Origin: Aureimonas sp. Leaf427
GTDB taxonomy: Bacteria > Pseudomonadota > Alphaproteobacteria > Rhizobiales > Rhizobiaceae
DNA: 64,000 nucleotides
Reading direction: 5' to 3'
Assembly: GCF_001425485.1 (NCBI RefSeq)
Contig: NZ_LMQW01000012.1
Location: 43,170-107,169, forward strand
This document shows, piece after piece, positions 7,817-16,855 of this stretch; the first letter of the stretch is position 1, and every line of letters starts with the position of its first letter. The position numbers and the translations under genes were made by a program. Under the pieces are notes generated by a model. The model did not search any database, was not told where the DNA came from, and saw only the letters and a list, made by a program, of their open reading frames with translations.

Positions 7817-8419
7817 ATGCAGCTTTCCGACATCAAGAGCCGCCCGCTCTATGCCAAGCTCCGGCTCCAGCCGAAGGCGCGGCACCATCTCCTCGCCTGC
7901 GAGGGCGAAGGCGCGCTCGCCGCGGAAGAGGCCTTCGCCGGAGCGGGCGAAGCGCTGGCGCGCACGACGATCGTGTACCGGCCGGGGGCAAGCGCCTCGA
8001 AGCATCACCAGCATCGGCTCGCCGCCCTTTCCCCCGAGGCGCTCCACGTTCTGCCCTCCGGCGAAACGGCGATGATCCGGCTCGCCGCGCTCCTCGCCAA
8101 GGCGACGATGGGCACGCATCTCTATCTCGCCGGCACGGAGGACTTCATCGGCGAGGCGCGGCGCGTCGCCGCCGAAAGCGGACTCACCGAGGATGCCGTG
8201 CAGTGCGAGCATCGCGGCGCCCTGTCCCGCCGCGTGCAGTGCGTGCACTGCAAGGGCTTCACGGCCGAGGTCGTGGCGAGCCCCGTTCCCTGCAGCCATT
8301 GCGGTCTGGCGCTCCTCGTGCGCGATCACTATTCGCGCCGCCTCGGCGCCTTCATGGGCGTGTGCATCGATGCCGAGGCGCCCGGCGAGATTCCCGCCGC
8401 GGAGGCGTTTCCGGCATGA
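7817..8419 (+). CDS. dmmA: Dimethylamine monooxygenase small subunit, DmmA-like, with zinc ribbon
   Basis: A 200-aa protein placed first in a four-gene module matching the haem-dependent oxidative N-demethylase (dimethylamine monooxygenase). An N-terminal alpha/beta region (about 1-135) precedes a CxxC...CxxC ribbon with Cys142, Cys145, Cys159 and Cys162 that likely binds zinc or iron. It is thought to be an accessory or electron-transfer subunit; its exact role is not clear to me. Its TGA overlaps the next ATG as ATGA at 8416-8419. Naming of the small subunit as DmmA follows my recollection of current family names and could differ between authors. Confidence 0.75.
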   Translation: MQLSDIKSRPLYAKLRLQPKARHHLLACEGEGALAAEEAFAGAGEALARTTIVYRPGASASKHHQHRLAALSPEALHVLPSGETAMIRLAALLAKATMGTHLYLAGTEDFIGEARRVAAESGLTEDAVQCEHRGALSRRVQCVHCKGFTAEVVASPVPCSHCGLALLVRDHYSRRLGAFMGVCIDAEAPGEIPAAEAFPA

Positions 8420-9381
8420 GCGGCGGCGTCGAATACAAGGTCCGCGTCGTGGAGGCCGAGCCCGTCTCGTCCTCGGTCCGGCGGCTGCGCATGGAGCGGA
8501 TCTCGGGCGGGGACCTGCCGCCCTATTCGGCGGGGTCCCACACGGTGGTGACGCTGGAGACCGGCGAGCGCCGCGTGAAGAACGCCTATTCCCTGCTGGC
8601 CGGCACCCTCGCCGGCGGCGCGGCCTACGAGATCGCCGTCCAGCGCAGCTTGCACTCGCGCGGCGGCTCGGCCTTCATCCACGACCGCGTGGCGGTCGGC
8701 ACGGAGCTGACGCTCTCGGCGCCGGTCAATCTCTTTCCGGTCAACCGCACAGCGAAGCGCCACGTCCTCGTCGCCGGCGGCATCGGCATCACGCCGATCG
8801 CGGCGATGGCCGAGGAGCTGGCCGCCGCCGCCGCGCCCTACGAGATCCACTACGCCATGCGCGACGAGGCGAGCGGCGCCTTCGCGGAGGCGCTCGCGGC
8901 GCGGCATGGAAAGCGCCTGCGCCTCTACGTCAGCGCGCGCCGGGAGAGGCTCGCCGTGCGCGACGTCCTCCTCCACCAGCCGCTCGGCACGCATCTCTAC
9001 GTCTGCGGCCCCGAGCGCATGATCGAGGGCATGCTCGGCGACGCGCGCGAGGCGGGCTGGCCGGAGCGCGCGCTCCATGCCGAGCGCTTCCTCGCGCCCG
9101 AGGGCGGCGACCCCTTCGCGCTCCGGCTCCAGCGCTCCGGCCTGTCGCTCACCGTCGGCGCGCACCAGACGCTTCTCGAAGCCATCGAGGAGGCCGGGGT
9201 GGATGCGCCCTATCTCTGCCGGGGCGGGGCCTGCGGACAATGCGCGACGGCCGTGCTCGCCGCCGACGGCACGCTGCTCCACGCCGACCACTACCTGTCC
9301 GATGCCGAAAAGGCGGCGGGGACCACGATCATGACCTGCGTCTCGCGCCTGTCGGGCCGCGAACTCGTCCTCGACCTTTGA
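8416..9381 (+). CDS. Dimethylamine monooxygenase reductase subunit (flavin/2Fe-2S, PDR/VanB type)
   Basis: A 321-aa phthalate-dioxygenase-reductase-like protein that should carry electrons from NAD(P)H to the haem N-demethylase. Visible parts are the flavin-binding barrel (AGSHTVVTLETGE, RVKNAYSLLAG), the nucleotide-binding domain (HVLVAGGIGITPIAAMAEEL, YVCGPERMIEGML) and a C-terminal plant-type ferredoxin with CRGGACGQCATAVL plus a distal Cys in IMTCVSRLSG. That is the four-Cys 2Fe-2S set. It starts at ATG 8416 overlapping dmmA and is followed 14 bp later by the haem subunit. The family call is firm; the partner is inferred from gene order. Confidence 0.87.
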   Translation: MSGGVEYKVRVVEAEPVSSSVRRLRMERISGGDLPPYSAGSHTVVTLETGERRVKNAYSLLAGTLAGGAAYEIAVQRSLHSRGGSAFIHDRVAVGTELTLSAPVNLFPVNRTAKRHVLVAGGIGITPIAAMAEELAAAAAPYEIHYAMRDEASGAFAEALAARHGKRLRLYVSARRERLAVRDVLLHQPLGTHLYVCGPERMIEGMLGDAREAGWPERALHAERFLAPEGGDPFALRLQRSGLSLTVGAHQTLLEAIEEAGVDAPYLCRGGACGQCATAVLAADGTLLHADHYLSDAEKAAGTTIMTCVSRLSGRELVLDL

Positions 9382-9395
9382 ACGGAGGCGCTGCC

Positions 9396-10439
9396 GTGCC
9401 GACCCTGTCCTTCAAGTCCGAAACCTTCCGCGACGACTTCACCTTCTCCAACAGCCCGCAGGCGATCCGGCGCTTCCCGTTTCCGTTCGATCAGGACGCG
9501 TACATGTACAGCGTCAACATCGAGCAGCACGTCCCGAACGCCGCCCGCTCGACGACCGACTTCCCGATCGACATCGACGAGCACTACGTCGCCGAGATGG
9601 AGGACCGGGCCCTCGTCCTGAGAGAGGACCCGCTGCGCTGCCAGTCGCTGCCGCACATGATGACGGCGGAATGGGATCTCATGGAACTCCTGATGACCTC
9701 GATGGCCGAGGCCTATCCCGAGCACTTCTCCCTCGCCCGGACGGGCGAGCGCTGGCACTGGATCAACCGGCCGCTCGGCATCGAGCAGAGCTTCACCTTC
9801 GGCGACGCGGCCACCCTGCCGCAGGGGCCGATGGAATACGTCACGCGCCAGTGCCAGGGCGACTTCTGCCTGCTCGACCAGCGCGAGGACAATCTCTGGA
9901 TGGATGCCGGCATGGTGACGACCCAGGCCGACTGGTCGCTCGATTTCGATCTCGGCATGAACTTCATCGAATGGCACGGGCCGGTGCCGCTCGCCCACGA
10001 TCTCGGCGTCTTCGACAGGGCGTTGAAGTTCCTTCTCAACCTTCAGCAGGGCCGCCCCGTGCGGCGCCTGAACTGGACGATGACGATCAATCCCCGCCTC
10101 GATACGAGCCCGGAGAACTACCACCTCTGGGGCATCGACAAGGCGAGCGTGACGCCGGACAATGTCGGAGAGAAGGTTCACCTGCGCGTCGAGCTTCAGG
10201 CGCTCTGGCGCCTGCCGCGGTCGAACGCGATCGTCTTCTCGATCCGAGGCTATCTGATCAGCCTGGACGAGCTGGCGACGCAGGCGAAATGGGCGCGCCG
10301 TCTCCACCGGGTGCTGAAGAGCCTGCCGCCGGAGATCGTCGGCTACAAGGGCCTCGGCCGGTTCCGCGACACGGCGATCGACTGGCTGGCGGCCCGCGAC
10401 GACGGGGCGGCGACCTCGCCCGGCTTCGGGCCGGACTGA
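9396..10439 (+). CDS. Haem-dependent oxidative N-demethylase catalytic subunit (DUF3445)
   Basis: A 347-aa protein of the DUF3445/HODM family, in which a PAS-like fold binds haem and oxidatively removes a methyl group from dimethylamine, giving methylamine and formaldehyde. Conserved stretches include RFPFPFDQDAYMYSVNIEQH, HWINRPLGIEQSFTFGD, YVTRQCQGDFCLLDQREDNLWMDAG, and LRVELQALWRLPRSNAIVFSIR. Translation most likely starts at GTG 9396, with GGAGG at 9384-9388 seven bases upstream; the first in-frame ATG would lose conserved sequence. It sits between the reductase and a GcvT-like subunit, as in the described four-subunit enzyme. Confidence 0.87.
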   Translation: MPTLSFKSETFRDDFTFSNSPQAIRRFPFPFDQDAYMYSVNIEQHVPNAARSTTDFPIDIDEHYVAEMEDRALVLREDPLRCQSLPHMMTAEWDLMELLMTSMAEAYPEHFSLARTGERWHWINRPLGIEQSFTFGDAATLPQGPMEYVTRQCQGDFCLLDQREDNLWMDAGMVTTQADWSLDFDLGMNFIEWHGPVPLAHDLGVFDRALKFLLNLQQGRPVRRLNWTMTINPRLDTSPENYHLWGIDKASVTPDNVGEKVHLRVELQALWRLPRSNAIVFSIRGYLISLDELATQAKWARRLHRVLKSLPPEIVGYKGLGRFRDTAIDWLAARDDGAATSPGFGPD

Positions 10440-10502
10440 GCCTCCCCGCCCGACGCCCCTTCCAACGAACCCGACGACGCCTTTCGAACCGGAGGAACAT
10501 CG

Positions 10503-11636
10503 ATGACCGCATCCTGGAGATTTTCGGCTCTGGCGGATCGCCACCGCACCCTCGGCTCCAAGCTCGAAGACTGGAGCGGCATGGGAACCGCCTGGTCCTA
10601 CGAGGGAAGCGCCGAGGCGGAATATGTCGCGATCCGCACCAAGGCCGGGCTGATGGACGTGTCCGGCCTGAAGAAGGTCCATGTGACCGGCGCCCACGCC
10701 TCCCATCTCCTCGATCTCGCCACGACGCGCGACGTGGAGAAGATCTATCCCGGCAAGTCGGCCTATGCCTGCATGCTGAACGAGGCCGGCAAGTTCACCG
10801 ACGACTGCATCCTCTACCGCACGGGACCCAATACCTGGATGGTCGTCCACGGCTCCGGCACCGGGCACGAGGAGCTGCAGAAGGCGGCGCTGGGGCGGGA
10901 CGTCTCGATCCGCTTCGACGACAATCTGCACGACCTCTCGCTGCAGGGGCCGCTCGCCGTCGACTATCTCGCCCGGCACGTCCCCGGCATTCGCGACCTC
11001 AACTACTTCCATCACATGCAGACGCAGCTCTTCAAGCTGCCGGTGATGATCTCGCGCACCGGCTATACCGGCGAGCGCGGCTACGAGATCTTCTGCCGCG
11101 CGCAGGATGCCGGCACGATTTGGGACCGCATCCTGGAGGAGGGCCGCGAGATGGGCATCATCCCCTGCCGCTTCACCACGCTCGACATGCTGCGGGTCGA
11201 AAGCTACCTGCTCTTCTACCCCTACGACAATTCGCAGAAATACCCGTTCGCGGGCGAAGGCCCCGGCGACACGCTCTGGGAACTCGGCCTCGACTTCACG
11301 GTCAGCCCCGGCAAGACGGGCTTTCGCGGCGCCGAGGAGCATTACCGCCTGAAGGGCCGGGAGCGCTTCAAGATCTTCGGCGTGAAGCTCGACGGAATGG
11401 AGCCGGCCGACGAGGGCGCACCGATCTTCCGGGGCGACAAGCAGGTCGGCGTCGCCACCTGCGGCATGGCCTCGCCGCTCGCCAAGGCCTCGATGGCCAT
11501 CGCCCGCCTCGACGTCGACTGCGCCGTTCCCGGCACGGAGCTCTCCGTGCAGAACGCCTCCGGCCCGATCCGCGCCGTGGCGGCGACGCTGCCCTTCGAC
11601 GATCCGAAGAAGCTGAAACGCACCGCGAAGGGATGA
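10503..11636 (+). CDS. GcvT-family tetrahydrofolate-binding subunit of dimethylamine monooxygenase
   Basis: A 377-aa aminomethyltransferase-fold (GcvT) protein. Features are LMDVSGLKKVHVTG near residue 55, NDLHDLSLQGPLAV-like folate-loop sequence (LHDLSLQGPLAVDYL), and the family hallmark SRTGYTGERGYEIFCR. Such proteins bind THF and capture formaldehyde as methylene-THF; in the N-demethylase system this is the delta subunit (DmmD-like). The start has GGAGG at 10490-10494. The 63-bp gap from the haem subunit and shared strand place it in the same operon. A RIME-like repeat follows. Confidence 0.82.
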   Translation: MTASWRFSALADRHRTLGSKLEDWSGMGTAWSYEGSAEAEYVAIRTKAGLMDVSGLKKVHVTGAHASHLLDLATTRDVEKIYPGKSAYACMLNEAGKFTDDCILYRTGPNTWMVVHGSGTGHEELQKAALGRDVSIRFDDNLHDLSLQGPLAVDYLARHVPGIRDLNYFHHMQTQLFKLPVMISRTGYTGERGYEIFCRAQDAGTIWDRILEEGREMGIIPCRFTTLDMLRVESYLLFYPYDNSQKYPFAGEGPGDTLWELGLDFTVSPGKTGFRGAEEHYRLKGRERFKIFGVKLDGMEPADEGAPIFRGDKQVGVATCGMASPLAKASMAIARLDVDCAVPGTELSVQNASGPIRAVAATLPFDDPKKLKRTAKG

Positions 11637-11650
11637 ACTACCGAGGTCGG

Positions 11651-11750
11651 CGCGAGGCGCCCCTCTCTGCCCTGCCGACCGTAACGAGACCGATCTCCCC
11701 CTCGAGGGGGAGATGCCGGCAGGCAGAGGGGGGCGCCGTCGAGCGCTCCT
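11651..11750. repeat. RIME-like intergenic palindromic repeat, copy 1
   Basis: Outer arms GGCGCCCCTCTCTGCC (left) and GGCAGAGGGGGGCGCC (right) surround a perfect 22-bp palindrome at 11693-11714 made of ATCTCCCCCTC and GAGGGGGAGAT. The element resembles the rhizobial intergenic mosaic elements (RIME). A second, longer copy lies at 13211-13350, so the two flank tmm. A transcript would fold strongly here, which may protect or terminate the upstream message. Confidence 0.8.
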
Positions 11751-11828
11751 TCAAAGCCAGATAGCCGCCGAGCCGCCGAACCCACGACATCCGCTCGCCC
11801 CGCGGGCCATCCGGATCAGGAGACCATC

Positions 11829-13184
11829 ATGCCAAAACGTGTCGCCGTCATCGGTGCGGGTCCGAGCGGGCTCGCGGTGCTTCGGGCCTTCGAGAGCGCG
11901 CGGCGTGCGGGGGCCGAGGTGCCGGAGGTCGTCTGCTTCGAGAAGCAGTCCAACTGGGGCGGGCTCTGGAACTACACGTGGCGCACGGGTCTCGACGAGT
12001 TCGGCGAGCCCGTCCACGGCTCCATGTACCGCTATCTCTGGTCGAACGGGCCGAAGGAATGCCTGGAATTCGCCGACTACTCCTTCGAGGAGCATTTCGG
12101 CCGGCCGATCCCGTCCTATCCCCCGCGCGCCGTCCTGCACCACTACATTGCCGGGCGCGTCGAGAAGAGCGGCGTCCGCTCCTATATCCGCTTTCTGACG
12201 CCGGTTCGCTCGGTCGTCTGGTCCGAGGAGAGGCAGACCTTCTCGGTGACGGTGAAGGATCTCGCCAAGGATCTGCACTACACGGAAGAGTTCGACGACG
12301 TGGTCGTGGCCAACGGCCATTTCTCCGTACCGAACGTGCCGTACTTCCCCGGCATCGAGAGCTTCCTCGGCCGCGTCATGCACGCCCACGACTTCCGCGC
12401 CGCCGACGAGTTCGCGGGCAAGAACATGCTGATGATCGGCTCCAGCTATTCCGCCGAGGACATCGCCACCCAGTGCCACAAATACGGCGCGGCTTCCGTC
12501 ACCTTCAGCTACCGCACCAAGCCCATGGGCTTCGAATGGCCCGAAAGCTTCGAGGAGAAGCCGCTCCTGGAACGGCTCGTCGGCAAGACCGCGCATTTCA
12601 TCGACGGCACGACGAAGCAGGTGGATGCCATCGTGCTCTGCACGGGCTACCAGCACGCCTTCCCCTTCCTGCCCGACGATCTGCGCCTCAAGACCAACAA
12701 CCGGCTCTATCCGCTCGGCCTCTACAAGGGCGTCGTCTGGGAGGGGAACCCGCATCTCTTCTACATCGGCATGCAGGACCAGTATTATACGTTCAACATG
12801 TTCGACGCCCAGGCCTGGTATGCGCGCGACGTGATCCTGGGGCGCATCGCCCTGCCCCCAGCGGCCGAGCGCGAGGCCGACATCAAGGCTTGGCGGGCGC
12901 GCGAGGAAGCGCTGCAGAACCCGTTCGAGGGCATCGACTTCCAGACCGACTACGTGCGCGATCTTCTCGCGGCCACCGACTATCCTTTCCTCGACGTCGA
13001 CAAGGTGGCCGAGCTCTTCAAGGAATGGGAGCACCACAAGGTCGAGGGCATTCTCACCTACCGCAACCGCGCCTATCCGTCCGTCCTCACCGGCAACCTC
13101 GCCCCCGTTCACCACACGCCCTGGATGGACGCGCTCGACGACTCGCTGGAGACGTTCCTGGCGATCAAGGAGGCGGCGGAGTAG
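11829..13184 (+). CDS. tmm: Trimethylamine monooxygenase (flavin-containing monooxygenase)
   Basis: Bacterial FMO that oxidises trimethylamine (and some other methylated amines) to trimethylamine N-oxide with FAD, NADPH and O2. The 451-aa length equals that of characterised Tmm proteins. Motifs: FAD-binding GAGPSG near residues 10-15, the FMO signature [11 protein letters not shown] at 179-189, the NADPH-binding [10 protein letters not shown] from 204, and CTGY at 271-274. It is followed by tdm, whose product uses the N-oxide, which supports Tmm over a general FMO. RIME-like repeats lie on both sides, so its mRNA may be separately processed. A start at ATG 11829 gives the usual N terminus. 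Confidence 0.9.
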   Translation: MPKRVAVIGAGPSGLAVLRAFESARRAGAEVPEVVCFEKQSNWGGLWNYTWRTGLDEFGEPVHGSMYRYLWSNGPKECLEFADYSFEEHFGRPIPSYPPRAVLHHYIAGRVEKSGVRSYIRFLTPVRSVVWSEERQTFSVTVKDLAKDLHYTEEFDDVVVANGHFSVPNVPYFPGIESFLGRVMHAHDFRAADEFAGKNMLMIGSSYSAEDIATQCHKYGAASVTFSYRTKPMGFEWPESFEEKPLLERLVGKTAHFIDGTTKQVDAIVLCTGYQHAFPFLPDDLRLKTNNRLYPLGLYKGVVWEGNPHLFYIGMQDQYYTFNMFDAQAWYARDVILGRIALPPAAEREADIKAWRAREEALQNPFEGIDFQTDYVRDLLAATDYPFLDVDKVAELFKEWEHHKVEGILTYRNRAYPSVLTGNLAPVHHTPWMDALDDSLETFLAIKEAAE

Positions 13185-13210
13185 GATTAACGTCAAAGAG
13201 GACGATCGTT

Positions 13211-13350
13211 CGCGCGAGGCGCCCCCCTCTGCCTTGCCAGGCATCTCCCCCTCAAGGGGGAGATCAGTCTCGTCACGAACATCGCAGCTGCCGATCTCCC
13301 CTTGAGGGGGAGATGTCCGGCAGGACAGAGGGAGGCGCCGTGGAGCGCTC
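13211..13350. repeat. RIME-like intergenic palindromic repeat, copy 2 (two-hairpin form)
   Basis: The same outer arms as copy 1 (CGAGGCGCCCCCCTCTGCC on the left, GAGGGAGGCGCCG on the right) enclose two internal hairpins rather than one: ATCTCCCCCT/AGGGGGAGAT at 13243-13264 and ATCTCCCC/GGGGAGAT at 13294-13314. This suggests a compound element formed by fusion of two single units. It fills most of the gap between tmm and tdm. Confidence 0.8.
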
Positions 13351-13410
13351 GCCCTGCAAAGCTTCCGCCGGACGCCCCCGCCCGGCCCCATCAACCCGAG
13401 GGAGGACGGC

Positions 13411-15795
13411 ATGACGATCTGGATGGGCGATACGGGCGCTGCGGCGATCCCCGCCCCGGCGCTTCGCCCGACCTCGGCCGTCATCCGCGGCGGCGGGGGG
13501 CGGCTCTTCGCGCTGAAGGCCGGCGACCGGATGGTCGTGCGCGATGCGGAAGGGCTCCAGCCCGCCCTCCTCTACGGCTTCGGCGCGCCAGACGCGCTGC
13601 GCGGCCTGCCCGGGCGCCCGGCGCCCGGTCTCCCAGCCGCGCTCGCCGCGACGAAGCTCGTCCTTCCCGCTTTCCCGGCGCTCTCGGCGGAGCCTGCCCT
13701 CTCGGCTGATCTCTTCGGCGACGGCGCCCCGGCCGGGGCCTCCCTCACGCTCGAAGCCAGCGGAGATCTTCTCTGCCTCCTGCTGGCGCCCGGCGGCGCC
13801 ATGGCGCCGGATGCGCAGGACACGCCGACCGATCTTCTGGTCGAGATCACGCCGAAGGTGGAGCGCACCGGCGAGATCCCGCCGCCGCTCGATCCCGCCC
13901 TCGTCCTCGACCGACGCATTCTCGCGGCGACGGCGGCGGCCTACGAGGTGAAAGCCGGGCAATACATCCAGATCATCGACGTCGACGGGCGCCAGTGCTC
14001 GGACTTCCTCGCCTTCGACGCGGCGGAGTTGAAGGCCGGGCGCGAATACGACCTCGACCCGACGACGACGCGCACGCTGATGGGCTCCAGCTTTTCCGGG
14101 CCGGGCCTCCATTCCAAGTATTTCGACAGCCGCATGCGCCCGCTGGTCGAGGTCGTGCACGACACGGTCGGGCGCCATGACACGTTTCTCCTCGCCTGCA
14201 CGGCGAAATACTACGAGGACATGGGCTATCCCGGCCATTCCAACTGCACGGAGAACTTCAACAAGGTGCTCGCCCCCTTCGGGGTCTCCGAGCGGCAGGG
14301 CTGGCCGGCGATCAACTTCTTCTACAACACGTTCGTCGACGCCCATGACAGGATCGCGATGGACGAGCCCTGGTCGCGGCCGGGCGACTACGTGCTCCTG
14401 CGCGCGCTGACCGATCTCGTCTGCGCCTCCTCCTCCTGCGCGGACGACATCGACCCCGCGAACGGCTGGATGCCGACCGATATCCATCTGCGCGTCTACG
14501 ATGCCGCCTGCCAGTTCCAGAACGGAAGCGCCCACCGGATGACCCCCGACGCCGAACCCCGCATGAGCCGCGAAAGCGGCTTCCATCCCCGCACCTCCGC
14601 CCTCACCCGCAGCTTCGAGGACTATCGCGGCTTCTGGCTGGCCAGCAGCTATGCGCAGGCCGGGCCGATCGAGGAATACTGGGCCTGCCGCGAGCGCGCG
14701 GTCGTCACCGATCTCTCGGCGCTGCGCAAGTTCGAGATCACCGGCCCCGATGCGGAGGACCTCCTGCAGCTCGCCGTCCCGCGCGACGTGAAGAAGCTCG
14801 CGGTCGGGCAGATCGTCTATACGCCGCTCTGCTACGAGCATGGCGGCATGATCGACGACGGCACGATCTTCCGCATGGGCGCCCACAACTTCCGCTTCGT
14901 CTGCGGCGACGAGTTCTCGGGAACCTGGCTGCGCAGTCTTGCCGAGAAGCACGGGCTGAAGGCCTTCGTGCGCAGCTCCACCGACCAGCTGCACAATCTC
15001 GCCGTCCAGGGGCCGGCCTCGCGCGGAATCCTGAAGCGCGTGGTCCGAACGCCGCCGCACCAGCCGACGCTGAACGAGCTGCAATGGTTTCGCTTCACCA
15101 TCGGCCGGATCGCCGACCGCCCCATCGTCGTCTCGCGCACCGGCTATACGGGGGAGCTAGGCTACGAGGTCTGGTGCCATCCGGGCGACGCCGTCGCGGT
15201 CTTCGATGCGATCATGGAAGCGGGCCAGCCGGACGGGCTGACCCCGATGGGGCTTCTCGCCCTCGACATGGTGCGCATCGAGGCCGGGCTCGTCTTCGCC
15301 GGCTACGACTTTTCCGACGAGACCGACCCCTTCGAGGCCGGCATCGGCTTCGCCGTTCCCAAGGCGAAATCCGACCCCTATGTCGGCGCCGACGCGATCG
15401 TCCGGCGGCGCGACAACCCGCATCGCCGGCTCGTCGGTCTCGAGATCGAAGGCAACGAGCCGATCGGCCATGGCGATGCCGTCTATCTCGGACGGGCGCG
15501 GACGGGCGTCGTGACGAGCGCGACGAAGTCGCCGATCCTCGGCAGGTCGATCGCTCTCGCCCGGCTCGACGTCTCGGTTTGCGCCGCCGGAACGCGGGTG
15601 GAGATCGGGAAGCTCGACGGGCACCAGAAGCGCATCGCGGCGACGGTCGTGCCCTTCCCGCACTACGATCCGCAGAAGACGCGCGTTCGCACGCCGGCCC
15701 CGACTGAGGCGGAGGCGAGCGGCATCGCGCCCGAGGGCGATCCGGCCTCCACGGCGAGCGACGATCCGCGCGGCGCGGTCAATCGCGGGGCGTAG
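13411..15795 (+). CDS. tdm: Trimethylamine N-oxide demethylase (DUF1989 + GcvT)
   Basis: Tdm cleaves trimethylamine N-oxide to dimethylamine and formaldehyde. The 794-aa protein has the diagnostic two-part layout: a DUF1989 region (about 150-350, with GQYIQIIDVDGRQCSDFLAF, SNCTENFNKVLAPFG and VCASSSCADDIDP, whose cysteines are likely metal ligands) and a C-terminal GcvT folate-binding domain from about 400 (VTDLSALRKFEITG, SRTGYTGELGYEVWC). The GcvT part is thought to capture formaldehyde on THF. The start has GGGAGG upstream. An extra N-terminal stretch of about 130 residues (Ala/Pro-rich) precedes DUF1989. It lies next to tmm and ends 14 bp from the convergent AraC regulator gene. Confidence 0.9.
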   Translation: MTIWMGDTGAAAIPAPALRPTSAVIRGGGGRLFALKAGDRMVVRDAEGLQPALLYGFGAPDALRGLPGRPAPGLPAALAATKLVLPAFPALSAEPALSADLFGDGAPAGASLTLEASGDLLCLLLAPGGAMAPDAQDTPTDLLVEITPKVERTGEIPPPLDPALVLDRRILAATAAAYEVKAGQYIQIIDVDGRQCSDFLAFDAAELKAGREYDLDPTTTRTLMGSSFSGPGLHSKYFDSRMRPLVEVVHDTVGRHDTFLLACTAKYYEDMGYPGHSNCTENFNKVLAPFGVSERQGWPAINFFYNTFVDAHDRIAMDEPWSRPGDYVLLRALTDLVCASSSCADDIDPANGWMPTDIHLRVYDAACQFQNGSAHRMTPDAEPRMSRESGFHPRTSALTRSFEDYRGFWLASSYAQAGPIEEYWACRERAVVTDLSALRKFEITGPDAEDLLQLAVPRDVKKLAVGQIVYTPLCYEHGGMIDDGTIFRMGAHNFRFVCGDEFSGTWLRSLAEKHGLKAFVRSSTDQLHNLAVQGPASRGILKRVVRTPPHQPTLNELQWFRFTIGRIADRPIVVSRTGYTGELGYEVWCHPGDAVAVFDAIMEAGQPDGLTPMGLLALDMVRIEAGLVFAGYDFSDETDPFEAGIGFAVPKAKSDPYVGADAIVRRRDNPHRRLVGLEIEGNEPIGHGDAVYLGRARTGVVTSATKSPILGRSIALARLDVSVCAAGTRVEIGKLDGHQKRIAATVVPFPHYDPQKTRVRTPAPTEAEASGIAPEGDPASTASDDPRGAVNRGA

Positions 15796-15809
15796 AGCCG
15801 GACCGCGCT

Positions 15810-16778
15810 TCAGGCGCCCCCGCCCGCCCGCGCGCGACGAGCCGCGCCGGGCGGTTCGCCGAAGGCCTCCAGATAGCGGCGGGACAGGTGGCCGGCGCTG
15901 GAGAAGCCGGTCGCGAAGGCGATCTCGGCCAGCGAAAGCGGGCTCTGCGCGACGAGGCGCCGGGCCTGTTCGAGCCGGATGCCGCGATACTGCGCGCCGA
16001 AGCTCGAGCCCATATGCTCGGCGAAGAGGCGGTCGAGATGGCGCGGCGAGACCCCGGCAAAACGCGCCATCGCATCGCGCGTCAGCGGCGCCTCGATCGT
16101 GCCGATCATCTTTTCCAGGACGGCGACCAGAACCGGGTGATGGACGCGAAAGCGCTCCGACAGCGAGGCGCGCTGCGGCCCGGCCGCGCCGGAAACCTCG
16201 GTGTGGAGATACCAGTCGGCGACCCGGCGCGCGAAACCGGCGCCCATGCGCTCGGCGATCAGCGCGTGCATCATGTCGAGCGGCGCGACGCCGCCGCCGC
16301 AGGTCAGCCTGTTTCCGTCGATCACGAAGCGCGCTTGTTCCGGCCGAAGCGTCGGAAAGGCCTCGATCAGCGCCGGCGCATGCTCCCAGTGGACGGTGAA
16401 GCGGCGCCCTTCCATGAGCCCCGCCGCCACCAGGAGATAGGGCCCGCCGGAAATGCCGCCGATGCGCACGCCATCCGTGGCGGCGCGGCGAAGGCTCGCA
16501 TGGACCTCCGGCCGGTTCCAGTCCCTCGGGCCGCCGCCCGCGCAGACGAAGAGCATGGACAGGCCGGAGCCCCGGCCCGGCAGGGGCTCGGCCGGCGCCG
16601 CCATGCCGGAGGACGACGGCACCGGGTCGGCCTCGCCGAAGACGCGGATGCGGTAGAGATCGCGGCCGGCGATGAGGTTGGCGGCGCGGAAGGGCTCGCT
16701 GGCGGAGGCGAACGACATCAGCGCAAAGCCGGGCACGAGGATAAAGCCGATCTCCTGGATCGTCGGGTCGCCGTTCAT
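15810..16778 (-). CDS. GlxA/GbdR-like AraC-family regulator
   Basis: A 322-aa transcription regulator: residues about 8-175 form a DJ-1/PfpI-like amidase-fold sensor (IGFILVPGFALMSFASASEP, GGISGGPYLLVAAGLM) and the C-terminal 100 residues an AraC double HTH (MARFAGVSPRHLDRLFAEHMG, SLAEIAFATGFSSAGHLSRRYLEAFG). The sensor part resembles GbdR, the activator of glycine betaine/dimethylglycine/sarcosine use. It is divergent from mgdABCD with a 77-bp gap containing 13-14-bp direct repeats, so it probably activates mgd and controls itself. ATG 16778 is preferred over the TTG at 16814, which would place the repeats inside the gene. Confidence 0.85.
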   Translation of the reverse strand: MNGDPTIQEIGFILVPGFALMSFASASEPFRAANLIAGRDLYRIRVFGEADPVPSSSGMAAPAEPLPGRGSGLSMLFVCAGGGPRDWNRPEVHASLRRAATDGVRIGGISGGPYLLVAAGLMEGRRFTVHWEHAPALIEAFPTLRPEQARFVIDGNRLTCGGGVAPLDMMHALIAERMGAGFARRVADWYLHTEVSGAAGPQRASLSERFRVHHPVLVAVLEKMIGTIEAPLTRDAMARFAGVSPRHLDRLFAEHMGSSFGAQYRGIRLEQARRLVAQSPLSLAEIAFATGFSSAGHLSRRYLEAFGEPPGAARRARAGGGA

Positions 16779-16812
16779 GTCCCAAATCGTGCTCGATCCG
16801 TCCCATTCGTGC
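16779..16812. promoter_or_regulatory. Direct repeats in the AraC regulator / mgdA intergenic region
   Basis: GTCCCAAATCGTGC (16779-16792) and GTCCCATTCGTGC (16800-16812) lie head to tail about 20-21 bp apart, two helical turns, in the 77-bp gap between the divergent AraC-type regulator and mgdA. Spacing and direct orientation are typical of AraC-family sites. The first repeat abuts the regulator's start codon, fitting autorepression. Confidence 0.5.
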
Positions 16813-16855
16813 AAGCGCGAGGGGCCGGCCGGAGCGCATAAAGGGGGGACGCCGA

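Noticed and set aside
5936-8419. An 827-codon frame covering the permease and dmmA
   Set aside because: Out of frame with the permease for most of its length; only its last 201 codons are real (dmmA).
11651-13350. The palindromic repeats as an insertion sequence around tmm
   Set aside because: No transposase, target duplication or terminal inverted-repeat pair framing a mobile unit; they match the style of intergenic palindromic elements.
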